A stretch of 64,000 nucleotides of DNA from Undaria pinnatifida (lineage: Eukaryota; Sar; Phaeophyceae; Laminariales; Alariaceae): NCBI GenBank assembly GCA_012845835.1, contig JABAKD010000002.1, positions 24,656,518 to 24,720,517 of the forward strand, read 5' to 3'. The notes beneath the pieces were generated by a model. The model was not told the origin of the DNA. It did no database searches and was given only the letters and a program-made list of their open reading frames with translations. Positions within the stretch are counted from its first letter, which is position 1; each line of letters starts with the position of its first letter. Below, piece after piece: positions 1 through 11,859 of the stretch. Made by a program: the position numbers and the translations under genes.

Positions 1-1110
1 CAAATGAAATGTCCGCGAACGGGGGTTGGGATATATGAATATAAAATCAGCAGTGCGAGTTTCCCCATTTTTTTCCAGTTGTAAATACCTTGAAGGATTT
101 CTGAACCGGGGGTTGGAACCTATTCTGTGGTGCTGGCGTTGTATACGATCCTCAGCTAGCTAGGGATTTCACACCGTGCGGTGTGCTGTCGACCCGGGAA
201 AAATCAGTTTTCGTCCTCGGTTTGTTGGAGTTGATTGGGTATTGGAAGGATTTCTGGAGCGGAGATGGAGCCCTATCCTCATTGGGTGCATCGGAACGCC
301 CCCCCCCCATTGGCTGGCCTATATCATCCCCGGGTGTCTCTGGCTCTACGAGCTGCACAGCCAATCAACGATAAGCCAATATAAATAGATGATTGTCACA
401 CCATCATGCGAGGCTGTGTCGACCCGCGGGAGAAATCGGTTATTATCCCCGGTTTGTCAGGATTTCTGAAACGGGCTTGGGACTCTTATCCTCCAGTGGT
501 GGCGCTGCCCTTATGTCCGAGCCCCAGCCAATCAGCAGTAAGCCAATATGGTTGGGGTTCCACGCCGTGCGGGGCGGTGTCGGTACAGAAGGTAATCTTT
601 ATTGTTCCCGCGTTTTTGGAGCTGTAGTGATTGGGGGGGGTTATCAATCGGGGATGGGACCCTATCTTCCCCGCGTGCGACGGAAATGCCCCCCATTGAT
701 GGGCCTCTACCCGCCTAGGACAGCGCTGTGGAGCTCTAACGTATCAGCGATTAGCCAACGGTATTGGGGTTTTCCTCACCGTGCGGGGCGGTGTCGACCC
801 GAGAAAGCTGGTTTTTCCCGGTTGGTCGAAGTTTTAGAGATATTAAACGACCTCTGGACCGGAGATGGGACCCTATCCTCCCGAGGTGGCGCTGGCTCAA
901 CATACGAACCCAGCCAATCAGAAATCGGCCGGTGGGGTTGGGATTTCCACACCGTGCGGGAATGTATCAACCCGGATGATATCCGTTTTCGCCCCCGGGT
1001 TGTCGGAGTTGTAGATGTGTGGATGGATTCCGATTCCGGGATGTGACCCTATCGTGCCCGGGTGACGCTTACTTTGTGTATGAATCCCGGCCAATGAGCG
1101 ATCAGACAAA
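1..1110 (+). repeat. Degenerate tandem repeat, about 195 bp, dimeric
   Basis: The words CACACCGTGCGG, GACCCGGGAAAAATC and GGGACCCTATCCTC recur. CTATCCTC-type words lie at about 272, 482, 660, 870 and 1047, so spacings alternate near 210 and 178 bp. The array continues past the window start. No gene is seen. Confidence 0.85.
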
Positions 1111-2480
1111 GATGACATGTTTTTTATTTTCGTCTGATAAAAGCTCGAGCGTGAAATTCTTGACTGTCAAAATCGTGAGCGCCGTAGTCGCATACTGTAT
1201 CTACAAGAAGTGAGTGATCTACAGCTAGCAACAAGCAGCAGCCTTGCCATAGCATTCGAGGGGTTGAATGACGAAGGCAGCGATACCACCGTGTTTCGCG
1301 CCTGGAACACCATCAGCACGTCTCTCACAATCAGACAAGACAAATACAGTCGATTTGGGAGGCTCGGATCTAGATGATACTAATAGATCATGCATGGAAT
1401 ATTTCGGAAGCTAGCTCAGTGCGCGCCTCTCAGTGGCTACGAAGAGAACACGCAGCAGACATGGTCAGTCAACTTGCTGGCCCCGGATGCTTGATTGAGT
1501 AAAAACATCATATCGGTATTAAACGCACTCGACACGTTTCGTCGCCAGACTAAAGGGTCAGTCGGCGTGTGCTCGGATTTATCCGATCGAAATCTGATGA
1601 AGCTCGGAAGCGGATTCACCTAGAAAACGGTAGCAAGTAGTCTATTTGTTAGTTTGTATCGAGCTCTCGGCATTATCTTACATACTGTACGGGTGGACTA
1701 TGCTTGTGTGTGGTGACTTTTTTTTTACTTTATCAAATATTGAATCGAACAATTCGAAGTGCTGTCCTGCCCTACCCATGCGGAGCCGTTGTAGTACACA
1801 AGAACAGGAAAAATAAGGAACACAGAAAAAAAAATAGGAAAAAAATACCATTCCAGAGATCGATCCTGAAAAAATACTGTTCCCGTCGGCAATTAAGAGT
1901 GAACGTAGGGTGAGAAACCAGGGGTGCGCCAAGACTGGCCAGTCACGTAGCCAAGACAGGGAGTAGGTATTTCATTTGTTGCTGCGTTGGCATGTCCTAC
2001 ATATGACCACGCGGTCTGCGTTCATGCTGTAGACGAAAAGAACATGTAATTTTCTATCGTATCCTTTTATCATGAACTCCCCACACAGATGGGCCGTACG
2101 AGCCACATTACCACAGACTGTCCAGGTAGGCGAGTCATCCAGTTGACACTTCCCGGACCAGAACAATAATCCCTCGTAACATAATACAAAACCCCAAAGC
2201 TCCGCAGGTCGGCGTGGTTTCACTGGATTTCATATCACTGTTAATATTAACAACAGAAGGCAGACTAAATGATCTTCCCACCGAGCAATCCCGAAGCCCC
2301 AGCTCCCAGTCCCCCCCGCTCGTCCCCTCCCACTCCCCCTTCTGACCGGAACCGCCGCGCGCCGCCCTTGTGTGTTTCCTCTGCTTTGTGCCGCAGCTGA
2401 CGATATGCCTGCCCATTGCCACGATCGTCAGGTCCGACCTCATGTGGTGAGCGAGCGCCCCGGAGCACCACACGCGCAGT
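1110..2480. other. No gene recognised
   Basis: Unremarkable sequence with scattered short reading frames. At 1757-1800 it carries the words TCGAAGTGCTGTCCTGCCCT and CATGCGGAGCC, which reappear at 38314-38380 with a hairpin inserted. Confidence 0.6.
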
Positions 2481-2485
2481 CTTAC

Positions 2486-2715
2486 GTTTTGTGGTTGTTG
2501 TGGTTGTTGTGGTTGTTGTTGTGGGTGTTGTTGCTGTTGTTGTTGTTGTCTTTCGTTGTCTGTTGTTGTCTGTTGCCTGTTGCTATCTGTTTTTTGTTTT
2601 CGTTTTTGTTTGATTTGTTGGTGTTGGTGGCGTTAGTAGTGTTGTTGATGATGCTGGTGCTGGTGTTGGTGCTGGTTTTGGTGCTGGTGTTGGTGTTGGT
2701 GTTGGTATTGCTGTC
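2486..2715 (+). repeat. GTT/GGT low-complexity tract
   Basis: Interrupted (TTG)n and (GGTGTT)n runs; frames through it give poly-Val/Leu or poly-Asn/Thr products with no gene support. Confidence 0.9.
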
Positions 2716-3076
2716 GTTTTTGTTTCGCCTCCTGCGTCGGGTCGGCACGAATGGAACAACATCGCGGCAGTAGTTCTCGAAAAACAAAATCAACCGTCCC
2801 CTGTCACGTCACGTCGCGTCACAGCACGTCATGGCCGTCATGGCACGTCCGACGCTTGATGTGACTTATGTGTCGGGCCAAATCTACGCATGTAGACTAT
2901 ACGTAATACCTTCGCTTCTGCAGATTTACTTGTAGTACACGGTAAACAGGAAGAACGGACGGAAGGCACCCTCGTTTGGCTCCTTCGTTGGACCAAGTCC
3001 GGTGCTCCCTCCACCCCCCAACCCCTCCTCCCACCCCAATCCCATCCTACCCCCCCCACACACTTCTCTTTTTCCG

Positions 3077-3355
3077 ACGCGTGCTATGATAGAAGTATAT
3101 TGCCCTATATGGCAAAACATATTTTGTGAAATGACGGGGTCCCTTAACCCGAAATCGTCGGAATTTCATTCTTCGCAAAATGAAGTATTTTTGTACCTTA
3201 GGCCACCATTTTGGTCAAGCGGGTTGGACTTTCATTTTACTCATTTTTTTATTTTTATTTTTTGGGGGGTGAGATGTGTAGAGGTCCTTACATGACGAGC
3301 CGCAGAACAAAGAAACGGTGCACCTTTACGGTAGCATGTGTGTGTTTCACCCAGA
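3077..3355 (+). repeat. Dispersed repeat A, copy 1
   Basis: Starts ACGCGTGCTATGATAGAAG and contains GACGGGGTCCCTTAACCCG, CCTTAGGCCA and GGTGCACCTTTACGGTAGCA. The same ordered words occur at 10685-10958 and 39558-40090. Type of element unknown; no terminal repeats were found. Confidence 0.75.
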
Positions 3356-3359
3356 ACCG

Positions 3360-3665
3360 CCCCCCCCCCCCCCCCCCCCCGTACATTCCCGTGTGCTCTT
3401 TTTCGTCGTATCGACGCGTTTTTTTTTTTTTTTGCCTCGCGCCAGGGATTTGGTGATGATGTGGGCGCTCGCCACCTCGATCATGTGAGAGAGGGGGGAA
3501 GCAGCATACAGCAGTAGTGATAGGGTAGACGTGTTTTTTTTTATTGCCGCTTGGCTCCTCCTTGCTCCTGCTGCTGCTGCTGCTGGTGATGGTGCTGGTG
3601 CTGCCGCCGCCGCCTCTGCTGCTGTCGCTGCTGTTGCCGCCGTTGCTGCTGTTGCTGTTTTTCCC
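3360..3665 (+). repeat. Homopolymer and CTG-rich low complexity
   Basis: Poly-C at 3360-3380, poly-T at 3419-3433 and an interrupted CTG/CCG tract at about 3565-3660. Confidence 0.9.
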
Positions 3666-4327
3666 CCCTTTTTTGTGAGAGTGCGGCGGCTTCTTTTTCA
3701 TTGATATGACCCTTTTTCTACGTACGATACTGCAGTTTTTGTGTACGTGTATTATGGTAGGTTGCAGCTGTGAGTATGTAAACAGTTAGATACGCGCGTA
3801 AGGTGCCGCAAAAAAGTGGCACGATGAAATTCAAAACATGCACAACAAAATGGTCAACCAAGAGACCAAAACCCGAGCAAGAGGACCGACCGTTCGTTCA
3901 GGCTCAAAACATCTTGATGTTAGACTACACTAGAAATCGTCACAAGATTGGAAAATGCTCGCCATACGGTATGAATCAAGTCCCCAAGCCTCGAGGAGCG
4001 GTTTAAAGTCGTGTTTCCTATCTGAAAATGGGTTGCCGGGGCCACTGTCGACCATATTTCAACAGGAAAAGTAACTATTTCGATTGTTTCTGATGCTTCG
4101 CAGATAGGGTCTATGATTTGGATGCCAATAAAAAAAGTGAACGAGACAAACGCTAGCTGTCTTGTTTAGCCACGTCACAAAACGAACCGCACTCTAATAC
4201 GACCAATACAGGCCAACAACGTGACGACCCAGTATAGAGTAAGCAGATAAAATAATCGAGGTACAAAGAAGCCGAAATCGGAAAGAAACAAAGGAGAGTG
4301 GCTCTAAAAATATAAAAGAAGCTAGCG
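3665..4327. other. No gene recognised
   Basis: One open frame on the plus strand at 3803-4006 (67 codons, lysine-rich start) has no recognisable domain and no clear gene context. Confidence 0.5.
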
Positions 4328-4713
4328 ATGAGCTCGTCGCTCGAACGGGAGGGTCACTCGCCGAGACGGGGCGCTGCGATTTCCGTGCAGCGTGGTGACT
4401 ACCAAGCGTTGCAGCGACTGAACAAGGACGTGACGAGCCCGTGTCGCGGCCGTTGCTCGATGCGCTAAGGAAGTCGAAGCTCGACGATCAACCGAAACAA
4501 GCGCCGAAACAGCACAAACGATCGTCGGAGAGATTCGAGCTGTTAAGCAATGATGTGGCAGCCGAATTGGCGGACAAGTTACAGAAGAGGAAGCGCGCTG
4601 AAGCGGACACGCGCGAAGCCCAAGCGGCACTGGAAGTCGAGGTGGAGAGGAGGCACAAAACGGGAGGCCCCAGGGTGTCTGCAAGTTCTTCTACCCTTCG
4701 CTGCTGCTGCTAA
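4328..4713 (+). pseudogene. Possible small protein gene broken by a frameshift
   Basis: From ATG at 4328 the frame reads MSSSLEREGHSPRRGAAISV and QRGDYQALQRLNKDVTS, then runs into a stop. From about 4441 a second frame on the same strand continues in the same charged style (RPLLDALRKSKLDDQ, then AAELADKLQKRKRAEAD), up to a stop at 4713. A single base lost near 4438 would join them. The second part looks like a charged helix or coiled coil. No family was recognised; it could also be an exon or chance. Confidence 0.35.
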
Positions 4714-6000
4714 TCGCAAGCAGTTTCGTTCTTCCTTGTTCCTATATTAATAAGAAGATATACTCGTCGTCCGCTTTTGCCCATCATCAGTTAATCTAGT
4801 GACTGATGGAATAATTACGGTGACTTGTTCGTTTTGGGCTGCTGAAGTTCGATTTTCGATTACATGTGCTGTATTTCGACTCGGTTGTGATTGGTTCAAG
4901 TTTTGAACTCCATTTCCCCTCATAACGACCGAGGGGCACTTTTACTGCCGGTACCGGCTATAAAACACGCCTTACGCGCTACCAGATATGCTACAACAAC
5001 AGTTGCAAATTTTGCCACACGGCACGAAAAATCGTACGACATCGTGTGCCAACAAGGAGGCTGCCTGCTTAACTGGAGCCCATCTACTGCTCTTCTTTGT
5101 TATCGACACAAGCTCTACCTGGGCGCACCATTACTCTTACTCGCTCAATTCATGCGCCCCTACCCCCCACGCTCTTTCCCTTCCGACTCCCCCCTTGACC
5201 CCCGTCCGTTGCTTGTTTGTTCTCTCCGACATGGCTCCGTTTTTTCCCCGTTTGCCTTGGTACAGGATGGTGGTACCTCCACTCGGATGGATCAGGTAAG
5301 GAGGGGGTTGCATCATACCTTAAAGCGTATTCGGTATGTTCGGTATCTGGTTGTATATGCGGTGTCTGATAGTATGTTCGGTATCTGGTGGTATTTTGGC
5401 GTATTTGGTAGTATACGGTATATTCGGTGTATGTTGTCGTAGTGTATTCCGTCTCTGGTACGAGTATTTCGATATCTGGTGGTGCTTTCATTGCCAGCTA
5501 CCGGCTGACAAAAGGTTAATCGTGTACCAGGTGAATAGGTGCCAGGGTATATAGGTTGCTGTTTATGGTTAGCTTTGCGTTTGGAGTTTTTTTTTTTTTT
5601 TAGTCAACATTTTTGGATATTTTAATATCATTTTCTACTATATATCAACACTTGATATTTTCTGCCCGTTCTTGAGAAGCTTTAGTCTGCTCTTTTATTA
5701 GCCTGTTTCTACTGTAAAAAAATATCCCGCTCTAATCCCAAGTAGATTGTCCGCAGCACATGGCTGCAGTTGTAAACGGGTTAAGTGGGCGTTTTGAAAT
5801 CGCTAGAAAGGGCCGCCAAGTATGTGCCTCCTCCCCCCCCCCCTTTTTTTTTTCTTCCGTCTCGTTTCTTTTTGGTGCGGTTATCTTATCCTACCGAAAC
5901 TCTTTTTGGTTTGCTTGTTTCACAGGCCTCACCCTTACTCGGACTTCACGTGGAACAGGATGAGGAAGAGCGACTGAGGCGCTGAACGAAAGCCATGGCG
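4714..6000. other. No gene recognised; GGTATCTGGT-type minisatellite
   Basis: Between about 5325 and 5490 there are degenerate repeats of TATGTTCGGTATCTGGTGGT. The remainder has short poly-T and poly-C runs and no supported coding sequence. Confidence 0.6.
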
Positions 6001-6330
6001 GGGACAGGGGCAACAGTGGGGCGGAGGAGGGGAAGGGGGGGGGGGAGTGAAGGAGAGATGGAAAAAGAGATGGAGTGGGAGACAGAGGGGGGGGATTGAC
6101 AGAGTGAGAGAGAGGACAAGGGGCTTGAAGAACGGAAATGCAAACGGTTCGCGATAGCGTCCCCCCCCGTTCTCGTCCTCGCCCCCTCCCGCCCGCCCTC
6201 CCTCCCTTCCCTTCTCTCTCCCTCCCTCCTCTCTCCCTCTCTCATTCCCTCCCTCCCTCCCCCCCCCCCCTCCCTCCCTCCCTCCCTCCCTCCCTCCCTC
6301 CCTCCCTCCCTCCCTCCCTCCCTCCTTCGC
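6000..6330 (+). repeat. Purine tract followed by (CTCC)n pyrimidine tract
   Basis: About 120 bases of GGGGAGAG-type purines are followed, after a short mixed spacer, by about 160 bases of CCCTCCCT. The two blocks are complementary in composition and could fold back. Confidence 0.9.
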
Positions 6331-8300
6331 TCACTGGACGGAGGGTGGGAAAAGGGGAAACTTCAGGAGATTGTCCGGCGCGGGCGTGGGCGTGGTGTGT
6401 GACCTGGCGGGCTTTACACGATATTCTGATACCACGGCAGACTACACAGTACTAGGTCTGGTATTATGTTCACTAGTGGTACCCATGGTACGTAAATGTA
6501 GATCGATTAGTGGGATTTCTAGAGTAAGGTGGCCTCGCTGGGCGTTGGTTGTGCGCTAGATTTTTTATCGACGACACGACAATGACGATTACAACGGACG
6601 GTGATTTTCAGTACCCCCGTATCACACCAGTACGTACGTAAATCGGCCGAGAAATGAGAGGCGTTTTTTTCTTATTTTTTTCGTTGTTGTGTTCGCTGCG
6701 CGATTGTTTGAGCTGCGTCTGTTTCTTTCCGTGGTTGGCTGTTGTGCCCATTTGTCCCGCGGGACTACGCAGTAGGCAGCGACGGACTTGACGCACAGTC
6801 AGGGTTTTGACGAGAGGACACGGCGTTGGCCCTCGTCGGGGCTGCTTAGTGGTGTGGATATGGGGGGGGTAGGTGGGGGGGAGGGGGGTGTTAGTGGCAC
6901 GATATCGAGTACCTGGTATTGTTTTTGTCCGCTGCTCATAACGTGTCTCTGTCTGAAATATTTTCTTTTTTTTGCGGATGGATCACGATGGAAACCTTGA
7001 TAAGACAGAAACCATTGTGTTGTTTATGGTGATCGAGCGCGATGTTGTCCTAGTGGAGCCGCTCACACGCGGCCCATAGAATACGTAAAAGCAGTACTCG
7101 TACGTACGGCTTTGGTCTTTGGGTGCGCATCACCCCGGCACTCGGCGAGAGAATTATTTTGCGTCGTTGCGGTATTGGCGCCGCCTTCGGCTTGGGATCA
7201 CGGTCTGCTGTGATACCAGGTACTCGTACGTACCTAGTCTACGTATTTATGTCCCACCGCTGTACGACACCATTCCGGTATCTGGTCGTACCTACTACCT
7301 GATGACACCATTGACACGGAGACGCCTGTCTCTGCTGCTGCTGTTGTCATGGACAATGGTTATTCACGCCGCTCCGCGTTTGCACGCTCTCCATTGCCGA
7401 GGAAATCAGCTTCGAAAATCGCCCGAGAGGGTGTTATTTTATTGCGTGTTATACGAATATGATACGGTATTCACGTATCACATCATGCTCAAGACGGCAT
7501 CATCTGGCTTGATCCAACGCGTGTGTTTTCACGTTAAGCTGATATTTCCACCGATACAGTACATCAGCACAAGCAGTGTTCGTGCCGATGTCTTCTAGAG
7601 AGACGAGCTCCGTGGTAGCAAGTTACGGGACAGAGATTCACGCGTGGCTAATACATCAAGGTGATTTGGTAATGCAATGCCAACCGCAATGAACACGAGG
7701 GCGAAACAAATGCAAGCCAGCTAACTACACTGTTTGAAATGAAAACAAAGAAAAGAAAAGAAGAAAAACAACCAGAGGAAAAAAAAAGGTCACACCAAGG
7801 AATGCATTTATTACTAGCAGTTGTTTCGTTTACAGCAGCGTCAATCTACACCAGGAGAGGACACTACATCAAAAGTTCGCGATATTACTTTCTCATCAAC
7901 CAGCAACAGGTGGATTGGCGGACGCAATCACAAACGCGAAAACGAGCCCTTCACGTTCGTTCCACGTCGACCGGCGGCGGATGGTGTCGTGCTTCGTTGA
8001 AAACTAATCGAGTGTCACAACGATGTAATGTGTTTGTCTTCTGAGCACGTATGCACCCATATTATGCAGTAATATCAGTGAGGCGGTATGGGCCTAGGGA
8101 CCGACCACATGGAAAGGTGCCTTTGTACCGACCACTCACACGAGGGTTGCTTGGACGTTGTAAATCTTGTACCAGGTGTTGTTGATTGCTTGCTGTCCGC
8201 CCAATGCCTTCTGACCGAAGGGGGGAGCGGAGCCGTTCGTTCAGCAGTCGATAACGCCTGTCAGGTAAAAGGGGACAACTACTATAAATCATAACGCATA
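6331..8300. other. No gene recognised
   Basis: Only short unsupported frames, for example plus-strand 7119-7598 (159 codons), which has no domain signature. GGTACC/TACCAGGTAC-type words recur. Confidence 0.5.
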
Positions 8301-8309
8301 AACGGGGGA

Positions 8310-8425
8310 AAGGAGATACTATAACACCAGCCCACCCTGAAGGGCTGTATATGCAGATTCATAGAATTATCAGATGGAGCTAAATCCATCCGGAGAATGG
8401 ATCGAAGATGCGGTGCTTCACAACC
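8310..8425 (+). repeat. Copy of the repeat also at 27670-27790
   Basis: Shares CTATAACA, AGCCCACCCTG, GTA(T/G)ATGCAGAT and GGATCGAAGATGCGG in the same order with the fold-back element near 27.7 kb. Confidence 0.65.
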
Positions 8426-10624
8426 CACCCCCGCACCCCTGAATTGCAAGAAAGAAGCAAATTTGACGGGTGTAAGGCGAAGCAGGCACCAAACGTCCGA
8501 CATGCCAGTAAGCTAAAACCAATGCAACGCGTAAAATGCAAAGCAGACGTCAAAATACTGAACATGCCGGTACGTGATAGCCAAAAGAGCAAGCAAGAAT
8601 AGACGGAAAGCTAAAGACGAATAACCATACTTGGGAGAGCGGTGTCGCTCGTTTAACTGCAGTAGCAATAACATGAGATATGACTGGTCAGGCGAAAAAC
8701 CGCTCTGCTAATTAATAAGAATCCAGATGAACACCACAAAAACCTGCTACCACCCACTCATCCACTCTGCCACATACACCCCCATGCAACCGACGATCCA
8801 TGATGTATACGGGAGGGTTTCAAAGAAAAAACGGTCCTCAACCAACTAATCGGACGACAAAAAAAACAAACGCTTATGCACCTGCCAAGGCGGGGACGAC
8901 AACGCTACCACCTAGCTATCGCGCAGGAAAGCAAGGAAATTCAAGGACAGGGGCATCGTAACACACAGAAGGAGGGAGCAACGGCACCCGAAACAACAGA
9001 AAATGGCTTAAAACACAAAATAAACCACCACGTACAGAACAGAAGCGTAGTGGTCGTGGGGAGAAAAGAGGGGGGAGGGCGGGTGGAAACAATGGAAAAA
9101 CCACGTGAAAAAATGGACGAAAATCAAAGAGCAGCAAGCGCCAGGGGGGATCAGGCTTTCACTCATCATTGATGCATTTCGGTGAGCATCTGCCCCCCTC
9201 CCCTCCATCTCCTGTCCTGCCTCGGCTTTCTGCTTCGATGAAAAAAAAAACATCTTCCTTGACCGCGAGACGGTATCGACTGCGTAAACAAGGGAAAGAC
9301 CGCCAAACAAATATCACGAAGACGGCATCCATTCCATCGTCGATCAAAGTTTTGGGAGCACGACGCGCACAACATAGAAGAAAAGAAGAAATAAAAACAA
9401 GTAGAAGAAAAAATAAGTAGAAAAAAAAACATTGCTCAGCATATTTATAACCGAGGCCTACATTATCTCCCTTCCTCTGTCTCTTGTAGCGGACGGGCAG
9501 TAAAATACCTACCATATAATAGCCATGTGAATTTACGGCCATTCCTCCCTTCCCCCCCCCACCTGACCTTCCGACGCCTACATCCCACCCCATGTCTCAA
9601 CCACCCCACGTATTCTAAGGAGAAAAAAAGACGTCTCGATCATCAACAAATCGCTAGGTGGCTTAATCAGTCAACCGGCAGACCGGCAGACCGACCGACC
9701 AATGTTGGAGGCATGGTGAAGGGAGCACACACACGCGATTCACGCCCTCGAAGGCCATAATTTATTCTACCAAATGGGAACAAACGGGGGGGGGCGGGGG
9801 GAGGGAAGCAGGTACCACGACGATCACGATAGACAGTTGGAACATCCCTCGCCCATGGTGCGCAATCAGTTTATTTTGACACGACCTACCCACCCAACCA
9901 CCCACCCTAACCACTCAACCCCTGCCCCACCGCACTGTAGGGCGACGCACAGACCGGCGAGCACCCTCCATCCATTCACGACCCATAAATATATAAAAAA
10001 TCGAATTCTTCGCACTCAATCACGGGGCGAGGAAAGGGCAGTGTTATGGTAAGAATCGGGGAGAGAGGGAAGGATGTAGTGGCCCCAGGCACAAAAAATG
10101 CACGAACACCACCCTACGCATGAGCCAAATGCGAGCGTGCAACAACTGTTTCATTTTTTCCTTCGAGGGCAAAATGTCGTGTGTGCCGGCCTTGGCCGTG
10201 TATTACTAATAATAAAAATCGCAAATTCAAGAGTAAACACAGAACAAAAGACGACACGACAGGACTTGAGACAAATAAAATAAGCTACTACGAGCGGCAA
10301 CTGGCGGTGGCAGCCGCCACGACTCAAAACACGCCCTTGCTGCACCGCGGCAAGAAATGACATACCAGATAGCTAGCGCCGACCAAAATTTGCCGATACT
10401 CTTCGCACAATTACGCGATGCAACTACTGTCACACGCCCTCCCCTCTTTGTTTTTTTTTGTCCGTCCGTCCGTCCGTCCGTCCGTCCGTCCATCGATCCG
10501 TCTGATCCAGTAAATTACACAACATACGTTACCCACAAATATAACATAGATACGCACGCTGCCAGTTGCCACGAAACGTCACGGGTCCCAGCGTCATGAA
10601 ATTATGTTCGCACCTAGATCCCCA
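8426..10624. other. No gene recognised
   Basis: Mostly A/C-rich sequence without supported genes. A (CCGT)n run lies at about 10465-10492. Confidence 0.55.
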
Positions 10625-10684
10625 TATTGCCTTATATTGATTGCCTTACATTGTCTTACATTGTCTTATATTGCCTTATATTGG

Positions 10685-10958
10685 ACGCGTGCTACCATGG
10701 AGGCAGCACTTTTCGTCTGAAACGTTTTCTGAGTGACGGGGCTCCTTAACCCAAATTCGTCGGAAAATAGAAAATACGCCCCCCTTAGTTTTTCGCATGA
10801 TTTTGGTTGTGTATCTAGGCCATGGGATTATTTATCCGGTCAGCAGTTAGTTTTCATTTTTCTCCAACTCGTTTCTTTTGTGAGAGGTCTTAAGCTCTCA
10901 AACTAAGAAAACCCCACACAAAAAAGTGGTGCGCCCGTATCGTAGCACGCGACCTAGA
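10685..10958 (+). repeat. Dispersed repeat A, copy 2
   Basis: Contains ACGCGTGCTACCATGGAGGC, GACGGGGCTCCTTAACCC, TCTAGGCCATGGGATT and AAAAAAGTGGTGCGCCCGTA in the same order as the other copies. Preceded by a short array of TTGCCTTATA-type decamers at about 10625-10684. Confidence 0.75.
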
Positions 10959-11859
10959 TCCTGTTTTCACGGGACCTGCTCATACCTCCCATCGTAGGCC
11001 GTTCTCGTGTGCAGTTCTAAGCGACATATACGCTCAGCATCAATCCATCATCAGGACTGTACTCCAGGCGAAGGGGCTCCGTCATCGGACTAAATCACGA
11101 AAACGCCGATTGCGAGAAATAGTGGTCGACAACTCGTACAACCGACTCCCGCTAACACCCACAATATGCAAAAATAGCGCCCAAAAGAACACCAGAGGGG
11201 GGGGGGGGGGGGGGGGGGGGGCTGGAGAGGGGAAAACAAAGAGATGGACAAAAACAAAGAGACCAGACAAAAAAAAACGTGTGACAAGGACAAAAAAATA
11301 CCAAGGGACCACGGTTACGGGTTAAAAAAATCCTCTCGGCACGTGTTCGCACGATCGTTTGCCTCGGAAAGGGAGGACATTAATAAGCCTTTCTCCGACC
11401 ACAACGGGCTTTGTCCTAGATCTTCTCTTGGGCACCATCTCTCCCGCTTCTCTAAGGCTTGACTTGCACGAAATCGCTGCCAGCACATTTTCCAGTCCAA
11501 CTGGGTCAAACCAATTCCGATGCTCGATTGTATCAAACAACAAAACGATGGTCCATTTCACGGTTTGTGCCGTTTGGAGTCGGGCATGATAAACTGCTTT
11601 GGTGCAGGGAGATGCCACGTGGAACAAACTGTAGCCACAGACACAAGCTTTTTATGCTGGTGCATGGCCCATGACGTTCTTTTACACCGTACGTACATCA
11701 TGCGTTCGGGTCTCTGACGTGGTAGGTCCCACGGATGCTCATGCGGGAGGATCACGGCCGCCTTTACACTCTGGGCCTGGGATATGGTGCGTTCGGTCTT
11801 TATATCGTTCTGCCCGGATTATTTATCTGCCGCATGCTTATCAATCGCCCACTTATCAA
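10959..11859. other. No gene recognised; poly-G run
   Basis: A run of about 25 G lies near 11197-11221. Several overlapping frames on both strands at 11315-11680 have no family signature. Confidence 0.55.
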
